In this document: positions 19,022 to 28,599 of the stretch, one piece after another
How the letters are laid out: the number at the start of each line of letters is the position of its first letter
Numbering within the stretch: position 1 is the first letter of the stretch
Translations under genes and position numbers: made by a program
NCBI RefSeq assembly: GCF_000834635.1
Contig: NZ_JXQV01000006.1
Coordinates: 2,501-66,500, forward strand
Length of the DNA stretch: 64,000 nt
Direction of reading: 5' to 3'
From: Agrobacterium tumefaciens
Lineage (GTDB): Bacteria > Pseudomonadota > Alphaproteobacteria > Rhizobiales > Rhizobiaceae
The notes under the pieces: model-generated
Seen by the model: only the letters and a program-made list of their open reading frames with translations
Database searches by the model: none
Told to the model about the DNA's origin: nothing

Positions 19022-19798
19022 TCATATAGGACCGGAAATCGCCATTGCAAAGGTCAAAACGGTGACGTCGCGGGCACCTGCCTTCTTCAGGCGGCGTGCA
19101 GCGGCTGCAACCGTGGCTCCTGTGGTGTAGACATCATCCACCAGAACAACGCGCTTGCCCACGAAGTCGGACTCGCGGCCAGGCGCAATGGCAAAGGCAC
19201 CGCGCACATTTTTCTTGCGCGCCCGCGCCGAAAGGCCGACCTGCCGGCTGGTCGGTTTGATGCGGACAAGGGCAGATGCGACAAGAGGCTTGTTGGCGAG
19301 AACAGACACATGCCGGGCAAGCTCGGCAGACTGATTGAAGCGGCGCGCGAGGAAGCGTCGCCTGTGCAGTGGCACCGGTACGATGCAGTCACAGCCTGCA
19401 ACCGCGCCGTCGCTGGCGCGCAGCATCCAGCGCGCCATGAGTTGCGCAAGGTCGGTGCGATCCATATATTTGAGCTGATGGACGAGCTTTCGGGCGGGGC
19501 CATCATGCACCGTGGCTGCACGCAGGCGCTCAAAGGGCGGCGGTTCAGCAACCGCCTGGGCGCACAGGATTCCGGGGCCGTGGTCACGCGCAAAGGGAAT
19601 GCCGAGCACCTCGCAATAGGGCCGCTCGATGAACTGAACGTCCACCCAGCAGATCGGGCACAGGGCACCGCCCTGTCTGGTCTTGCAGCCACACCCCACG
19701 CAGGATGGAGGATAGACGAGATCGGCCACCGCACGCCAGACGGCGCGCAGCACACCCACCCCGGCATCGCTTGCAACAGGCTTTTCCCACTGGACCAT
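19022..19798 (-). CDS. comF: ComF family protein (phosphoribosyltransferase-like)
   Basis: Member of the ComF/GntX family, named after competence proteins; the role in non-competent bacteria is unclear. The 258 residues have an N-terminal zinc-finger-like region (YPPSCVGCGCKTRQGGALC, about 28-50) and a phosphoribosyltransferase domain ending in the PRPP loop RVVLVDDVYTTGATV (about 217-231). The start MVQWEKP at 19798 is preferred; the frame extends to 20365 but then overlaps the divergent methyltransferase gene completely, which is implausible. Confidence 0.9.
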   Translation of the reverse strand: MVQWEKPVASDAGVGVLRAVWRAVADLVYPPSCVGCGCKTRQGGALCPICWVDVQFIERPYCEVLGIPFARDHGPGILCAQAVAEPPPFERLRAATVHDGPARKLVHQLKYMDRTDLAQLMARWMLRASDGAVAGCDCIVPVPLHRRRFLARRFNQSAELARHVSVLANKPLVASALVRIKPTSRQVGLSARARKKNVRGAFAIAPGRESDFVGKRVVLVDDVYTTGATVAAAARRLKKAGARDVTVLTFAMAISGPI

Positions 19799-19859
19799 GA
19801 GGTTGACAATAGGCCCGAACGGGTGCCTTTGCGATAGCAAAATTTGGATGGATGACGGC

Positions 19860-20756
19860 ATGGATATCGTTTTTGACACAGGCTTGATCGAAAAGAACCG
19901 CATGCGCGCCTGGCGCTCCCGCGATGACAAAGCTGCGTTTCTGCTGGATATAACAGCGGATGAACTCGCCGACCGCATCGCCATTATCGAACGGCATTTC
20001 GACAATGCCGTGGAGCTGCATGGCGCGACAGGCATAACGGCCAAACGCCTACTGGAAACCGGCAAGGTCGGGAGCGTCAGCCGCGTTGAGATCGATGCGG
20101 CTTTCGCAGACGGCGATGAGCAGATGCTGGTGGCACCCATCGAGCATCTGCCGCTTGAGCCGCAATCGCAAAATCTGGTGGTTTCGCCGCTCAGCCTGCA
20201 TCTCACCAACGACACGCCGGGCACCCTGATCCAGATCCGCCGCGCCCTGAAGCCCGACGGGCTTTTCATGGCCGCCATTCCCGGTGCTGGCACTTTGCAG
20301 GAATTGCGTGATGTTCTGCTATCGACCGAGGCGGAGATGAGCGGCGGCGCAAGCCCCCGTGTCATACCCTTTGCCGATGTGCGCGATGTTGGCGCCCTGT
20401 TGCAGCGGGCGGGCTTTGCGCTGCCGGTGACGGATACGGAAACCTATACGGTGCGCTACGATTCCATCCTGCCGCTGATGCGTGACCTGCGCGCCATGGG
20501 CATGGCCAATCCGATGATGGGACGCAGCAAAAGACCGCTGAACCGCAGTTTTTTGATGCGCGCAGCGGAATTATATGCGGAAAGATACAGTGATCCCGAT
20601 GGCCGCATCCGCGCGACATTCTCGATCATCTTCGTATCGGGATGGGCCCCGCATGAGAGCCAGCAGAAGCCACTGAGACCCGGCTCTGCCAAGACACGGC
20701 TGGCCGATGCGTTGAAAACAACCGAAATCAAGCTGCCGAAGCGCGGTGACGAATAG
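19860..20756 (+). CDS. SAM-dependent methyltransferase (NDUFAF5/BioC-like)
   Basis: Class I methyltransferase of 298 residues. The start MDIVFDTGLIEKNRMRAWR is typical of alphaproteobacterial relatives of the mitochondrial complex I assembly factor NDUFAF5. The SAM region is degenerate at the glycine loop (HGATGITAKRLLETGKVG), but the later motifs are present (EHLPLEPQSQNLVVSPLSLH, ALKPDGLFMAAIPG). The role in respiratory complex assembly is inferred from the family. ATG 19860 is preferred over the in-frame codon at 19797, which would overlap comF. It is divergent from comF, with 61 bases between. Confidence 0.8.
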   Translation: MDIVFDTGLIEKNRMRAWRSRDDKAAFLLDITADELADRIAIIERHFDNAVELHGATGITAKRLLETGKVGSVSRVEIDAAFADGDEQMLVAPIEHLPLEPQSQNLVVSPLSLHLTNDTPGTLIQIRRALKPDGLFMAAIPGAGTLQELRDVLLSTEAEMSGGASPRVIPFADVRDVGALLQRAGFALPVTDTETYTVRYDSILPLMRDLRAMGMANPMMGRSKRPLNRSFLMRAAELYAERYSDPDGRIRATFSIIFVSGWAPHESQQKPLRPGSAKTRLADALKTTEIKLPKRGDE

Positions 20757-20760
20757 GAAA

Positions 20761-20958
20761 TCAGGCGAGTGAGTTGGCGAGCGTATCGCTAATAAGCTTG
20801 AAGATCGCCAGCAGATTATCTCGAATGCTTTCCATGCCCAAAATCAGGGAAGCAGCGATGATACCGATGATAAGGCCGTATTCGATGGCCGTCGCGCCTC
20901 GGCTGTCCGCAGCCAGAGCCATCAATTTGCGTGCCACGAAATCCGTTCTGCATGTCAT
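20761..20958 (-). CDS. Flp family type IVb pilin
   Basis: Pilin subunit of tight-adherence (Tad) pili, 65 residues. It has the prepilin peptidase site and hydrophobic helix in the form SRGATAIEYGLIIGIIAAS, where cleavage is expected after the Gly and the Glu five residues later is the conserved one. The ATG at 20958 has AAGGG upstream. No tad assembly genes are in the window, so this is an orphan pilin copy. Confidence 0.88.
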   Translation of the reverse strand: MTCRTDFVARKLMALAADSRGATAIEYGLIIGIIAASLILGMESIRDNLLAIFKLISDTLANSLA

Positions 20959-21156
20959 GCCCAACACCCTTTACCCCCGCGCGTTCGAGACGCGCAGATG
21001 AAACCCAAGGGCAACTTAGCGCAATAAGATGTGCAAACTGTTACGCCCTGACCGACCATACCGCCGCCCGGAATGCGTCGGCAGCACAGCCGTCTTAATT
21101 TCACCGCTGAAACCTTTCATGAAGAAGAATATTATAATAAAAACGAATACCCAGAT

Positions 21157-21748
21157 ATGAACGAAGAGCGATAGGCCACTGCTAGAGATTGATCCTCCCC
21201 TTCAGGATTTCTTCCAAAAATCGACTATCGCCCTTGCTCTGTCCCACGCTGGCGGTGACCAGCACCTTGCCTTGGTGAACCAGAAATTCTGCACCTTGAC
21301 GGGCTATGGCAGCGACGACGTGGTTGGTAAAAACTGCCGAATGCTGCAGACCAGCCAGAACGGAACGAATGCGCCCAACACCGAGGCTCGTGGCAAGATC
21401 CACGCATTTCTCAAAGCCGACGGTCCAGCGACAATGCGCACGACCATCGTCAATTTTCGCAAGGACAGCAGTCCTTTTGTGAATTTGCTCTTCATGTCGA
21501 AGTTGAAGGCAAACTCGGGACAGGTCCGCTACATCCTTGCCTCACAGTTCGATGTCAGCCGTGCTCACAAGCACCTGCTCCAGGCCTATGACCTGGAACT
21601 AGACGACACGCTGAAGACGCTCAAGCCGCTGCTTGATGACCACAACATCATGATCGAGGGAACCCTTGCGATGATTGCAAACTCCACCAACACGATTGCT
21701 CAGGCAAAACTCACTTTGGCGGAACTGGAACAAAACACCCCGTATTGA
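21157..21748 (+). pseudogene. LOV/PAS domain protein with disrupted or non-canonical start
   Basis: Flavin-binding LOV-type PAS domain protein. The domain begins at DFFQKSTIALALSHAGG and carries the LOV signature GKNCRMLQ with the photoactive Cys, the Asn pair region (NFRKDSSPFVNLLF) and the late Gln (ASQFDVS). A helical tail follows (about 60 residues). The domain's reading frame is open only from 21161 and has no ATG, GTG or TTG before 21272, which lies inside the domain. An ATG at 21157 is off by one base: removing one A of the pair at 21160-21161 would give M-T-K-S-D-R-P-L-L-E and a complete protein. It is therefore a frameshifted gene, a sequencing error or a gene with an unusual start. 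It lies 50 bases before the large sensor kinase. Confidence 0.7.
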
Positions 21749-21798
21749 TCGTTCCCGTTTTTTGATCGTTCCAGCTTAGGACATTTCAAGGACCCATT

Positions 21799-24700
21799 TT
21801 GTCTCAGGAAAATATCGCTCATTCCGTGCCCGTTGTCGGCGTAGGCTCTTCTGCTGGTGGCCTGGAAGCTCTGCGTGAAATGCTGACCGCAGCCGATTTT
21901 CCGACCGGGCTTGCCCTTGTGGTCGTGCAACATCTTGATCCGCACCATGAAAGCATGCTGGCAGAGCTTCTGGACCGGCACACGAAGCTGGATGTGCTGC
22001 AATGCGAGGGTGGCGAAGCCATCACGGCTGATACGGTTTTCATCATCCCTCCGGGCAAGGGCCTGAGCATCGAACAGGGGCGCCTTGTTCTCAATGATTT
22101 CGCGCAGCCACGCGGCTTGCGCCGTCCCATCGACGATTTCTTCATATCGCTGGCAAACGACCAGCAATCAAATGCGGCCTGTGTCATTCTGTCCGGCACC
22201 GGTGCAGATGGCTCGACTGGGCTGCGCGCCATCAAGGAAAATGGTGGCCTCTGCGTCGTTCAAGAGCCTTCGACTGCCAAATACGATGGCATGCCGGTTT
22301 CTGCCACCGGCACCGGGCTTGTGGATTTCGTGAAGCCACCGCAGCAGATCCTGTCCTGCATTGGCGGCTTTTTCTTCCGCAAGAACCAGAGTGCGGAAGA
22401 GCGGGAACGCAATGACGTTGCCGACATTGTCGATGACCTGTGCTCGGCACTGCGCCGCACCATCGGTCATGATTTCGCCGGTTACAAGCAGACCACCTTC
22501 GTGCGGCGGGTCGAGCGGCGCATGCATGTGCTGGGCATCAGCCGAGGCTATGAATATCTGCAGCGGGTACAGCGCGACCACGACGAATGCGAGGCGCTGT
22601 TTCGTGATCTTCTGATCAATGTGACCCGGTTTTTCCGTGATCGCTCGTCCTTCGATGTGCTGAACGAACATGCCATTACGAGGCTGATGCAGGATTCTGC
22701 CGGCAGCCAGGAGGGTGTGCGGGTCTGGATACCCGGCTGCTCCAGCGGCGAGGAAGCCTATACGATTGCCATTCTGTTTGCGCAGGCCGCCAAAACCCTC
22801 AACCTACCGTGCAATGTCCAGATTTTTGCGACCGATATTGACGAAAGCATGCTGAGGATTGCGCGAGAAGGCTCCTATCCGATCGCGCAGCTGGCCGACA
22901 TACCGCATGAATTGCAGGAGCAATATGTCATTCCGCACAAGGAGCGGTTCAATTTCGTTGGCCAGATCCGCGATATGATCCGGTTTTCCGGCCATAGCCT
23001 GATCAAGGATCCTCCTTTTTCCAAGGTCGATCTGGTGTCCTGCCGCAACCTGCTAATCTATTTTGACGACAAGTTGCAGAAAACGGTCATGCCGCTTCTG
23101 CATTATGCGATCCGCCCGGGCGGCTTTCTGTTTCTCGGCTCGTCTGAAACCGTTGGTCGGTTCGACACTGTGTTTTCCGTCATCGACCAGAAAGCCAGAC
23201 TGTTCGAACGCCTTCCCGGCTCTCCGACATACCCTATTCCGCTGCCCGGCGAGCAGAATGCCAGACGCTCCGCTCAATCGCGTGGGCAAGTGCCCCGCAC
23301 GCCCGAACCGATCGAGCAACTTGCCGCATCCAAGCTGCTTGAGCGCTATGTTCCGGCAAGCGTGGTGCTGGACAATGACGGGCAGATCGTTGCCGCCTAC
23401 GGGCGCCTGAGCCGCTTCTTCGAATTTCCGACCGGCGCCAGCGAAACCAGCGCGGCTGCGCTTGCGCGTCCCGGCGTTAGGGAAAATCTGGGTGCTCTGG
23501 TGCGGCAGGCGCGTGCCAGTGGCAAGCGGATCATTGCCCGCAATGTGGATGTGTTGACGGATTTCGGGTCTCTGAAGACGGAGATCATCTGCGATCCTCT
23601 CGACGGCGACACCTGTCTGCTCGTTTTTCAGGAAACATCGGTGTTTACGCCGCTGGAAGCCAGCGAGCTGGTGGAACTGGAACCGGGCGACGACCATGTC
23701 GAGGCGCTGGAACGGGAACTGCGTCTGGCAAAGCACAGGCTGCGCTCCGCCACCGAAGAGCTGGAAACGGCCAATGAGGAGCTGAAGAGCTCCAACGAAG
23801 AAATGATGTCGATGAACGAGGAGCTTCAATCGACCAATGAGGAACTATCGACCGTCAATGACGAGCTGAAGACCAAGGTCGATGAGGTGACGGTTGCCAA
23901 TACGGACCTGCGGAATTTCTTCGATTCCACCAGCCTTGCCGTCATCGTGCTGGATAGCGCCATGCGGCTGCGCTCCTACACACGTGCGGCCACAGCCATA
24001 TTCCCGTTGCAGCCGACCGACCGTGGACGCCCGCTGTTTGAGGTGGCGAGCCGGTTCCCGTCTCTCGACTTTTCCACCCGCGTCCATGCCGTGATGGAAG
24101 ACGGCGTGGAATATAACCAAACCGTCAATGACAGCGAGCAGGAGCGGACATTTTCGCTGCGCATTCTTCCCTATCGCACCGCCGATGGCACGATAGACGG
24201 CGCGACCATCATCATGACCGACATTTCGCACGCGCTGCGGGTTGAAAGCCAGCTGAACGCCGAACGGGAGCGGTATCAGCTTGCAATCGAGGCAGCAGGC
24301 ATTGGCGTGTGGGAATTCCTGCCTGACCGGGGTGAGTTCGTGCTGGGCGGAACGGCGATGGAGCTGCTTCAGACCCGCGATGGAACACCGGCACTTCAGG
24401 CGGTGCTGGAAAGCTTCAGCGACACAGACCGCCAGCAACTGCGCAAGGCGCTGGAAACGGCAATCGATGACCATACGGGATTCGAGCTGACATCCCGCAT
24501 CACCAGCCATGACGGCCAGCCACGCTGGCTGAAAACCTTTGCGCGCCATGTGAACGAAAGCAACCCCGGGCGGGTGATTGGCGTGAGTGTGGATGTGACC
24601 GCCGAATACGAGCTTTCAGAAGCTCGCGAATTGATGCTGAACGAGATGAACCACCGCGTCAAAAACCTTTTCGCGATGATTGGCGGCATTCTGCGCATGG

Positions 24701-25206
24701 CGGCGCGCAAGCACGAGTCAGTGGGTGGGTTGGTGCAGGATGTCGAGGGGCGGATTCTGGCGCTGGGAAGCGCGCATTCGCTTGCATCCAACCAGAAACG
24801 CACATCTGCCGTTCGCATCCATGATCTCATCGAAACAATTCTGACGCCCTATAACCAACACGCGACGATGGACATCAAGGGCGGTGAGTTGCTGATCTCC
24901 GTCAACTTCATCACGCCGCTGACACTCATTCTGCACGAATGGTCTACGAATGCCCTCAAGCACGGCATTTTGAGCAAGCCGGATGGCAAGCTGCACATTC
25001 ATTGGGAAGAAGCTAATGAAGAGATTCGTTTGATATGGAACGAAATCGGCACTGAGGCCGTTGAGGCCCCAGGAGAAGCTGGATTTGGAACAGTTCTTCT
25101 GGCTGGCGCTGCGAGGCAACTCGGGGGCACGGTCTCAACTGATATCGTTGGAGACGGGCTGACCCACACTCTGACGATGCCGATCAAGGTTCGACATGTC
25201 GCATAA
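21799..25206 (+). CDS. CheB-CheR-PAS-HWE histidine kinase fusion
   Basis: Large multidomain signalling protein of 1135 residues. In order: a CheB-type methylesterase domain (GVGSSAGG near 15, VVQHLDPHH), a CheR methyltransferase domain (about 215-480, YKQTTFVRRVERRM, IFATDIDESML), a coiled coil rich in E/N/L (about 635-700), two PAS regions, and an HWE-type kinase domain (NEMNHRVKNLFAMIGG with the likely phospho-His at 952, later HEWSTNALKHG). Such fusions replace separate chemotaxis enzymes in many rhizobia and feed stress or light signalling; the signal sensed here is unknown. The start is a TTG with AGGA upstream. The response regulator gene overlaps its end by 11 bases. Confidence 0.92.
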   Translation: MSQENIAHSVPVVGVGSSAGGLEALREMLTAADFPTGLALVVVQHLDPHHESMLAELLDRHTKLDVLQCEGGEAITADTVFIIPPGKGLSIEQGRLVLNDFAQPRGLRRPIDDFFISLANDQQSNAACVILSGTGADGSTGLRAIKENGGLCVVQEPSTAKYDGMPVSATGTGLVDFVKPPQQILSCIGGFFFRKNQSAEERERNDVADIVDDLCSALRRTIGHDFAGYKQTTFVRRVERRMHVLGISRGYEYLQRVQRDHDECEALFRDLLINVTRFFRDRSSFDVLNEHAITRLMQDSAGSQEGVRVWIPGCSSGEEAYTIAILFAQAAKTLNLPCNVQIFATDIDESMLRIAREGSYPIAQLADIPHELQEQYVIPHKERFNFVGQIRDMIRFSGHSLIKDPPFSKVDLVSCRNLLIYFDDKLQKTVMPLLHYAIRPGGFLFLGSSETVGRFDTVFSVIDQKARLFERLPGSPTYPIPLPGEQNARRSAQSRGQVPRTPEPIEQLAASKLLERYVPASVVLDNDGQIVAAYGRLSRFFEFPTGASETSAAALARPGVRENLGALVRQARASGKRIIARNVDVLTDFGSLKTEIICDPLDGDTCLLVFQETSVFTPLEASELVELEPGDDHVEALERELRLAKHRLRSATEELETANEELKSSNEEMMSMNEELQSTNEELSTVNDELKTKVDEVTVANTDLRNFFDSTSLAVIVLDSAMRLRSYTRAATAIFPLQPTDRGRPLFEVASRFPSLDFSTRVHAVMEDGVEYNQTVNDSEQERTFSLRILPYRTADGTIDGATIIMTDISHALRVESQLNAERERYQLAIEAAGIGVWEFLPDRGEFVLGGTAMELLQTRDGTPALQAVLESFSDTDRQQLRKALETAIDDHTGFELTSRITSHDGQPRWLKTFARHVNESNPGRVIGVSVDVTAEYELSEARELMLNEMNHRVKNLFAMIGGILRMAARKHESVGGLVQDVEGRILALGSAHSLASNQKRTSAVRIHDLIETILTPYNQHATMDIKGGELLISVNFITPLTLILHEWSTNALKHGILSKPDGKLHIHWEEANEEIRLIWNEIGTEAVEAPGEAGFGTVLLAGAARQLGGTVSTDIVGDGLTHTLTMPIKVRHVA

Positions 25207-25576
25207 AACTGTACTGCTTGTTGAAGACGAAACATTCGTGGCAATGGATATCCAGATGACTCTCGAAGACGAGGGTTGGACCGTTGCAGGACCTTTTCCC
25301 AGCACGGCTGAAGCGCTTTCCTACCTTGAAGAGAACAAGCCAACCTGCGCCATTCTGGATGTACGACTTGTCGATGGCGACGTATTTCCGGTTGCCGACA
25401 AGCTCAGAGACACCAACATTCCTTTCGTGTTTCACTCCGGCCATGCGGATGGCCGCACGCTGGAGCAGGTCTATCCACAATCTGCCTTCTGTCCTAAGCC
25501 ATGTCTGCCGACCAGCCTCGTGAAAGAGGTGAACCAGCTTGTGACACAGATCGAGCCTCTCAGACGGGCTTGCTGA
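25196..25576 (+). CDS. Single-domain response regulator
   Basis: Stand-alone receiver domain of 126 residues with the acidic pocket (LLVEDE, residues 7-12), phospho-acceptor Asp55 (AILDVRL) and the conserved Ser/Lys region (FHSGHAD, FCPKPC). There is no output domain, so it probably relays phosphate from the HWE kinase it overlaps by 11 bases to another partner. Confidence 0.93.
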   Translation: MSHKTVLLVEDETFVAMDIQMTLEDEGWTVAGPFPSTAEALSYLEENKPTCAILDVRLVDGDVFPVADKLRDTNIPFVFHSGHADGRTLEQVYPQSAFCPKPCLPTSLVKEVNQLVTQIEPLRRAC

Positions 25577-25672
25577 CCTTTTCTCGCTTTAAAAATTAGC
25601 GTTTTGGAATTCTTCCTTGTCTCGCCTGTCATGTCGGGCGACAAAAGCGCCTCGATGTGAGGAGTGCGGACG

Positions 25673-27328
25673 ATGGACGATATGAAACCCGGGCAGAGCC
25701 ACATTCTGGAACGGGAAGACAGGCTTCAGATCCTGACATGGGAACGCCTGCCCGAAGAAATCGACACGCCAGCCCAACGCGCCGTCAAACACCACCTTTC
25801 AACAGTTGCCGGAGCCGATATAGCGCAATCCGCCTATGTGGCGCGGGACGCCCAGATCTTCACGTCCCGGCTGACACTGGGCGAACGGTCATGGATTGCA
25901 GGACACGCCATCGTGCGTGGTGACGTCGAGTTTGGTGCCAATTGCAGCGTAAACCCCTATGCCTGCATTTCCGGCAAGGTGCGCTGCGGCGATGGTGTTC
26001 GCATTGCATCTCTCGTTTCCATTGTCGGTTTCAACCACGGCTTCGATGATCCCGACGTGCCGATCTATCAGCAAAAACATGAGATGCTGGGCATCACCAT
26101 TGGCGACGATGTGTGGATTGGCGCGAATGCCGTTATTCTCGATGGCGTGACCATCGGAAACGGTGCCGTCATCGCTGCCGGTTCCGTTGTAGTAAAAGAC
26201 ATTCCCGACATGGCGATTGCTGGCGGTGTGCCAGCCAAGGTCATTCGCAGGCGGGGCGAGACAGCCGTTTCTACCAAATCGCGTCGGAGCGAGGTTTCTG
26301 ACGCCTTGCAGCGGGTTGGCAAGGCCGGGGCTGCGCAGTGGCGGGGTATTGTTGAGCGGACGAAAACCGATGGCCGCTATATGTCGCGGGGCGCAGACGG
26401 CGTGCTCCATCAAAGCCTCAGACATGAATGTGACGCCATTGAAATCGCAGCCGGCTTTGGCAGCGTGCCCATCGGAGATGAGGCGCAGGAACTGCTGACG
26501 CGGCTGCGGGGATTTCAGGATCCCGCCACCGGGTTTTTCCCCGATCCATTTTTGCCGCCAAAGCCCGACAGCGATATTTTTGAGGATTCGGCAGCGCTCT
26601 ACAATGTGCTGTCCATCGGCTATGCGCTGGAGGTTCTGGGGTCTCACCCACAGCATGCCTTGACCTCAGCGCAGATGGATGCAGCATCCCTTTGCGCCTG
26701 GCTCGATAGCTTGCCCTGGAAGAACCGAGCCTGGCGGTGCGGGGACCGGATTGATGCCATCGGCACAGCGCTCTATTTCAATGCGCGGTATTTCGGGGTG
26801 ACATCAGGCAGAGAAGCCCTGTTCGGATGGTTGACCATGAATGCCGACCGGACAACGGGACTGTGGGGCAAGCCAACGGCGGCGGAAGGCCTGCTGCAAC
26901 CGGTCAACGGCTTTTACCGCCTGACGCGCGGCACCTACGCCCAGTTTGGTCTGCCGGTGCCCTACCCGGAAGCGACCATCAATTCCGTGATCACAAACTA
27001 TCGAAACTATGCTGGCTTTTCGGGCGAGACCTTTACGGCGTGCAATCTGCTCGACACGGTCCATCCGCTCTCTCTGTGCCTCAAGCAGACGGATGCGCGA
27101 AGGCTAGAGGTGGAGGCAATAGCCGAGAGCGTCATTCTGCGAGGCGCCGAGAGGTGGCAGGACAATCAAGGTTTTGCCTTTGCTAGCGGCCAGCAACCGG
27201 GCCTGCAAGGCACGGAGATGTGGCTTTCGACACTGCACATCGCCGCTGACATTCTGGGGATGGCCGATGAGTTTGCTTTCGTGCCAAAAGGTATCCATCG
27301 CACACAGGCTGTGGGTCTGGGATTATAA
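25673..27328 (+). CDS. Hexapeptide-repeat acyltransferase fused to alpha-toroid-like domain
   Basis: Two-part protein of 551 residues. Residues about 45-195 form a left-handed beta helix of hexapeptide repeats ending in the acetyltransferase hallmark ([38 protein letters not shown]), which suggests O-acetylation of a sugar or other small molecule. Residues about 225-550 are helical, with repeated motifs ([38 protein letters not shown]) like those of alpha/alpha-toroid proteins such as prenyltransferases or glycan-processing folds. Substrates are unknown. ATG 25673 has GAGGAG eight bases upstream, better than the GTG at 25664. The next gene lies 65 bases downstream. Confidence 0.75.
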   Translation: MDDMKPGQSHILEREDRLQILTWERLPEEIDTPAQRAVKHHLSTVAGADIAQSAYVARDAQIFTSRLTLGERSWIAGHAIVRGDVEFGANCSVNPYACISGKVRCGDGVRIASLVSIVGFNHGFDDPDVPIYQQKHEMLGITIGDDVWIGANAVILDGVTIGNGAVIAAGSVVVKDIPDMAIAGGVPAKVIRRRGETAVSTKSRRSEVSDALQRVGKAGAAQWRGIVERTKTDGRYMSRGADGVLHQSLRHECDAIEIAAGFGSVPIGDEAQELLTRLRGFQDPATGFFPDPFLPPKPDSDIFEDSAALYNVLSIGYALEVLGSHPQHALTSAQMDAASLCAWLDSLPWKNRAWRCGDRIDAIGTALYFNARYFGVTSGREALFGWLTMNADRTTGLWGKPTAAEGLLQPVNGFYRLTRGTYAQFGLPVPYPEATINSVITNYRNYAGFSGETFTACNLLDTVHPLSLCLKQTDARRLEVEAIAESVILRGAERWQDNQGFAFASGQQPGLQGTEMWLSTLHIAADILGMADEFAFVPKGIHRTQAVGLGL

Positions 27329-27393
27329 AGATACCTTCGCATCAAAGCCCTTGAGCACCGGGCATTGCGCCGGTGACCGACGAGGAGAGAACC

Positions 27394-28275
27394 ATGAAAC
27401 TGCCCCGCACGATTGAACCAACGTTCAGACAACTCATCGATGTCCCACTGAAAGTCGGTGAATCACCCGTTTGGGATGAGCGGACAGGGGACTTATGGTT
27501 TGTCGATATTCCGGCGCCTGCCGTCTTTTGCCTTCGCCATGGCGGCAAGCTGGAGCGTTTCGAGATGCCGGCTCCGGTGGGCTGTCTTGGTCTGTGTGAA
27601 AGCGAAATGATTGTTGTCGGTCTTCAGACCGGCGTGCACCTTCTCGATCCGGCCAATGGTCGGCTGGAACTGTTGTGCGACCCCGATGAGGGGCGGCCTG
27701 ACAGCCGTCTGAACGATGGCAAGATCGGGCCGGATGGGCATTTCTGGGTGGGGACACGCGATGAGGCGGTGCCGCCGACTGCCAATGCGCGGCTTTACCG
27801 TGTCGCGCCAAACGGTGATGTGCAACGTAAGATCGATCAGAACATGTTCACGTCAAACGGCTTGGCCTGGAGCCCGGACGGGCAGAGAATGTACCACTCC
27901 GATAGCAGTGGTCTGCTGCTCCAGGTTTTTGATTTCGAGCCACAGACCGGGGAAATTCGCCCTGCAAGGCGCCTGCACGATTTCAAAGATGGCGAAGGTA
28001 GACCCGATGGAGGGGCGACCGATAGCGAGGGTTTCTATTGGAGTGCGGGCGTTCAGGCTGGAAGGCTGAACCGCTTTTCGCCGGATGGTGAGATCGTTGA
28101 AATCTACACCTTTCCGTTCAAGGGGCCGACAATGCCCTGCTTTGGTGGACCGGATTTGAAGACGCTCTTTGTCACCAGTCTTACAACGGAAAATGACGGC
28201 ACCAGCGTGGCTGGAACCGTCATTGCGTTTGAAGCACCTGCGCCCGGTGTTCCCGTCCACCGGTTTGCGCGGTAA
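27394..28275 (+). CDS. SMP-30/gluconolactonase/LRE family protein
   Basis: Six-bladed propeller enzyme of 293 residues, likely a sugar lactonase. Metal-ligand positions of the family are recognisable: Glu in VGESPVWDE, Asn in LNDGKIGPDGHFWVG and Asp in NGLAWSPDGQRMYHSDS. Sugar lactones are the usual substrates; which one is used here cannot be told. The ATG at 27394 follows GAGGAGAG closely and is preferred over the GTG at 27373. It may be cotranscribed with the acyltransferase upstream. Confidence 0.88.
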   Translation: MKLPRTIEPTFRQLIDVPLKVGESPVWDERTGDLWFVDIPAPAVFCLRHGGKLERFEMPAPVGCLGLCESEMIVVGLQTGVHLLDPANGRLELLCDPDEGRPDSRLNDGKIGPDGHFWVGTRDEAVPPTANARLYRVAPNGDVQRKIDQNMFTSNGLAWSPDGQRMYHSDSSGLLLQVFDFEPQTGEIRPARRLHDFKDGEGRPDGGATDSEGFYWSAGVQAGRLNRFSPDGEIVEIYTFPFKGPTMPCFGGPDLKTLFVTSLTTENDGTSVAGTVIAFEAPAPGVPVHRFAR

Positions 28276-28278
28276 TCG

Positions 28279-28437
28279 TCACAAAACCCTTGGAATGTCG
28301 TCATTCTCATCCGGATTGGGATTGGGGAAGGTGTCCGGCAAAGTATCTGGTTCCGGCTCTTTTACGGGCGGAACATCCGGCTGGGGGGTAAGCGGCGGAA
28401 CATCGCCCGGAATGGGCTCGACGGGTAGAACTGTCAT
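28279..28437 (-). CDS. Very small proline-rich protein
   Basis: A 52-residue frame with a good ribosome site (AGGTGA, eight bases upstream). The product is acidic and about one third proline, with repeated PxxPP elements (PGDVPPLTP, PDVPPVKEPEP) and an end rich in N, D and E. It has no transmembrane segment or signal peptide. It may be a linker-like or disordered microprotein. I do not recognise a family. It ends three bases from the stop of the SMP-30 gene on the other strand. Confidence 0.5.
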   Translation of the reverse strand: MTVLPVEPIPGDVPPLTPQPDVPPVKEPEPDTLPDTFPNPNPDENDDIPRVL

Positions 28438-28599
28438 CGGTTTTCACCTCACAAATTGCGACGGGCAGTCAGTGTCTCACATCGCCCCATGGTCCACTTT
28501 CGTTCGCCACTTCAGGTCCAGTTGAACTCTGTCCTGCCCGTCTTGCAGTCTCATGAAGTAAACGTCGGCAACCCCTCGGGGTTCCAAACAGATTGAGGA

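Noticed and set aside
19799-20365. N-terminal extension of comF by 189 codons
   Set aside because: It would overlap the divergent methyltransferase gene entirely; the start at 19798 gives a normal ComF length.
21272-21748. TTG at 21272 as start of the LOV protein
   Set aside because: It would delete the first strands of the LOV domain, whose sequence is intact upstream in the same frame.
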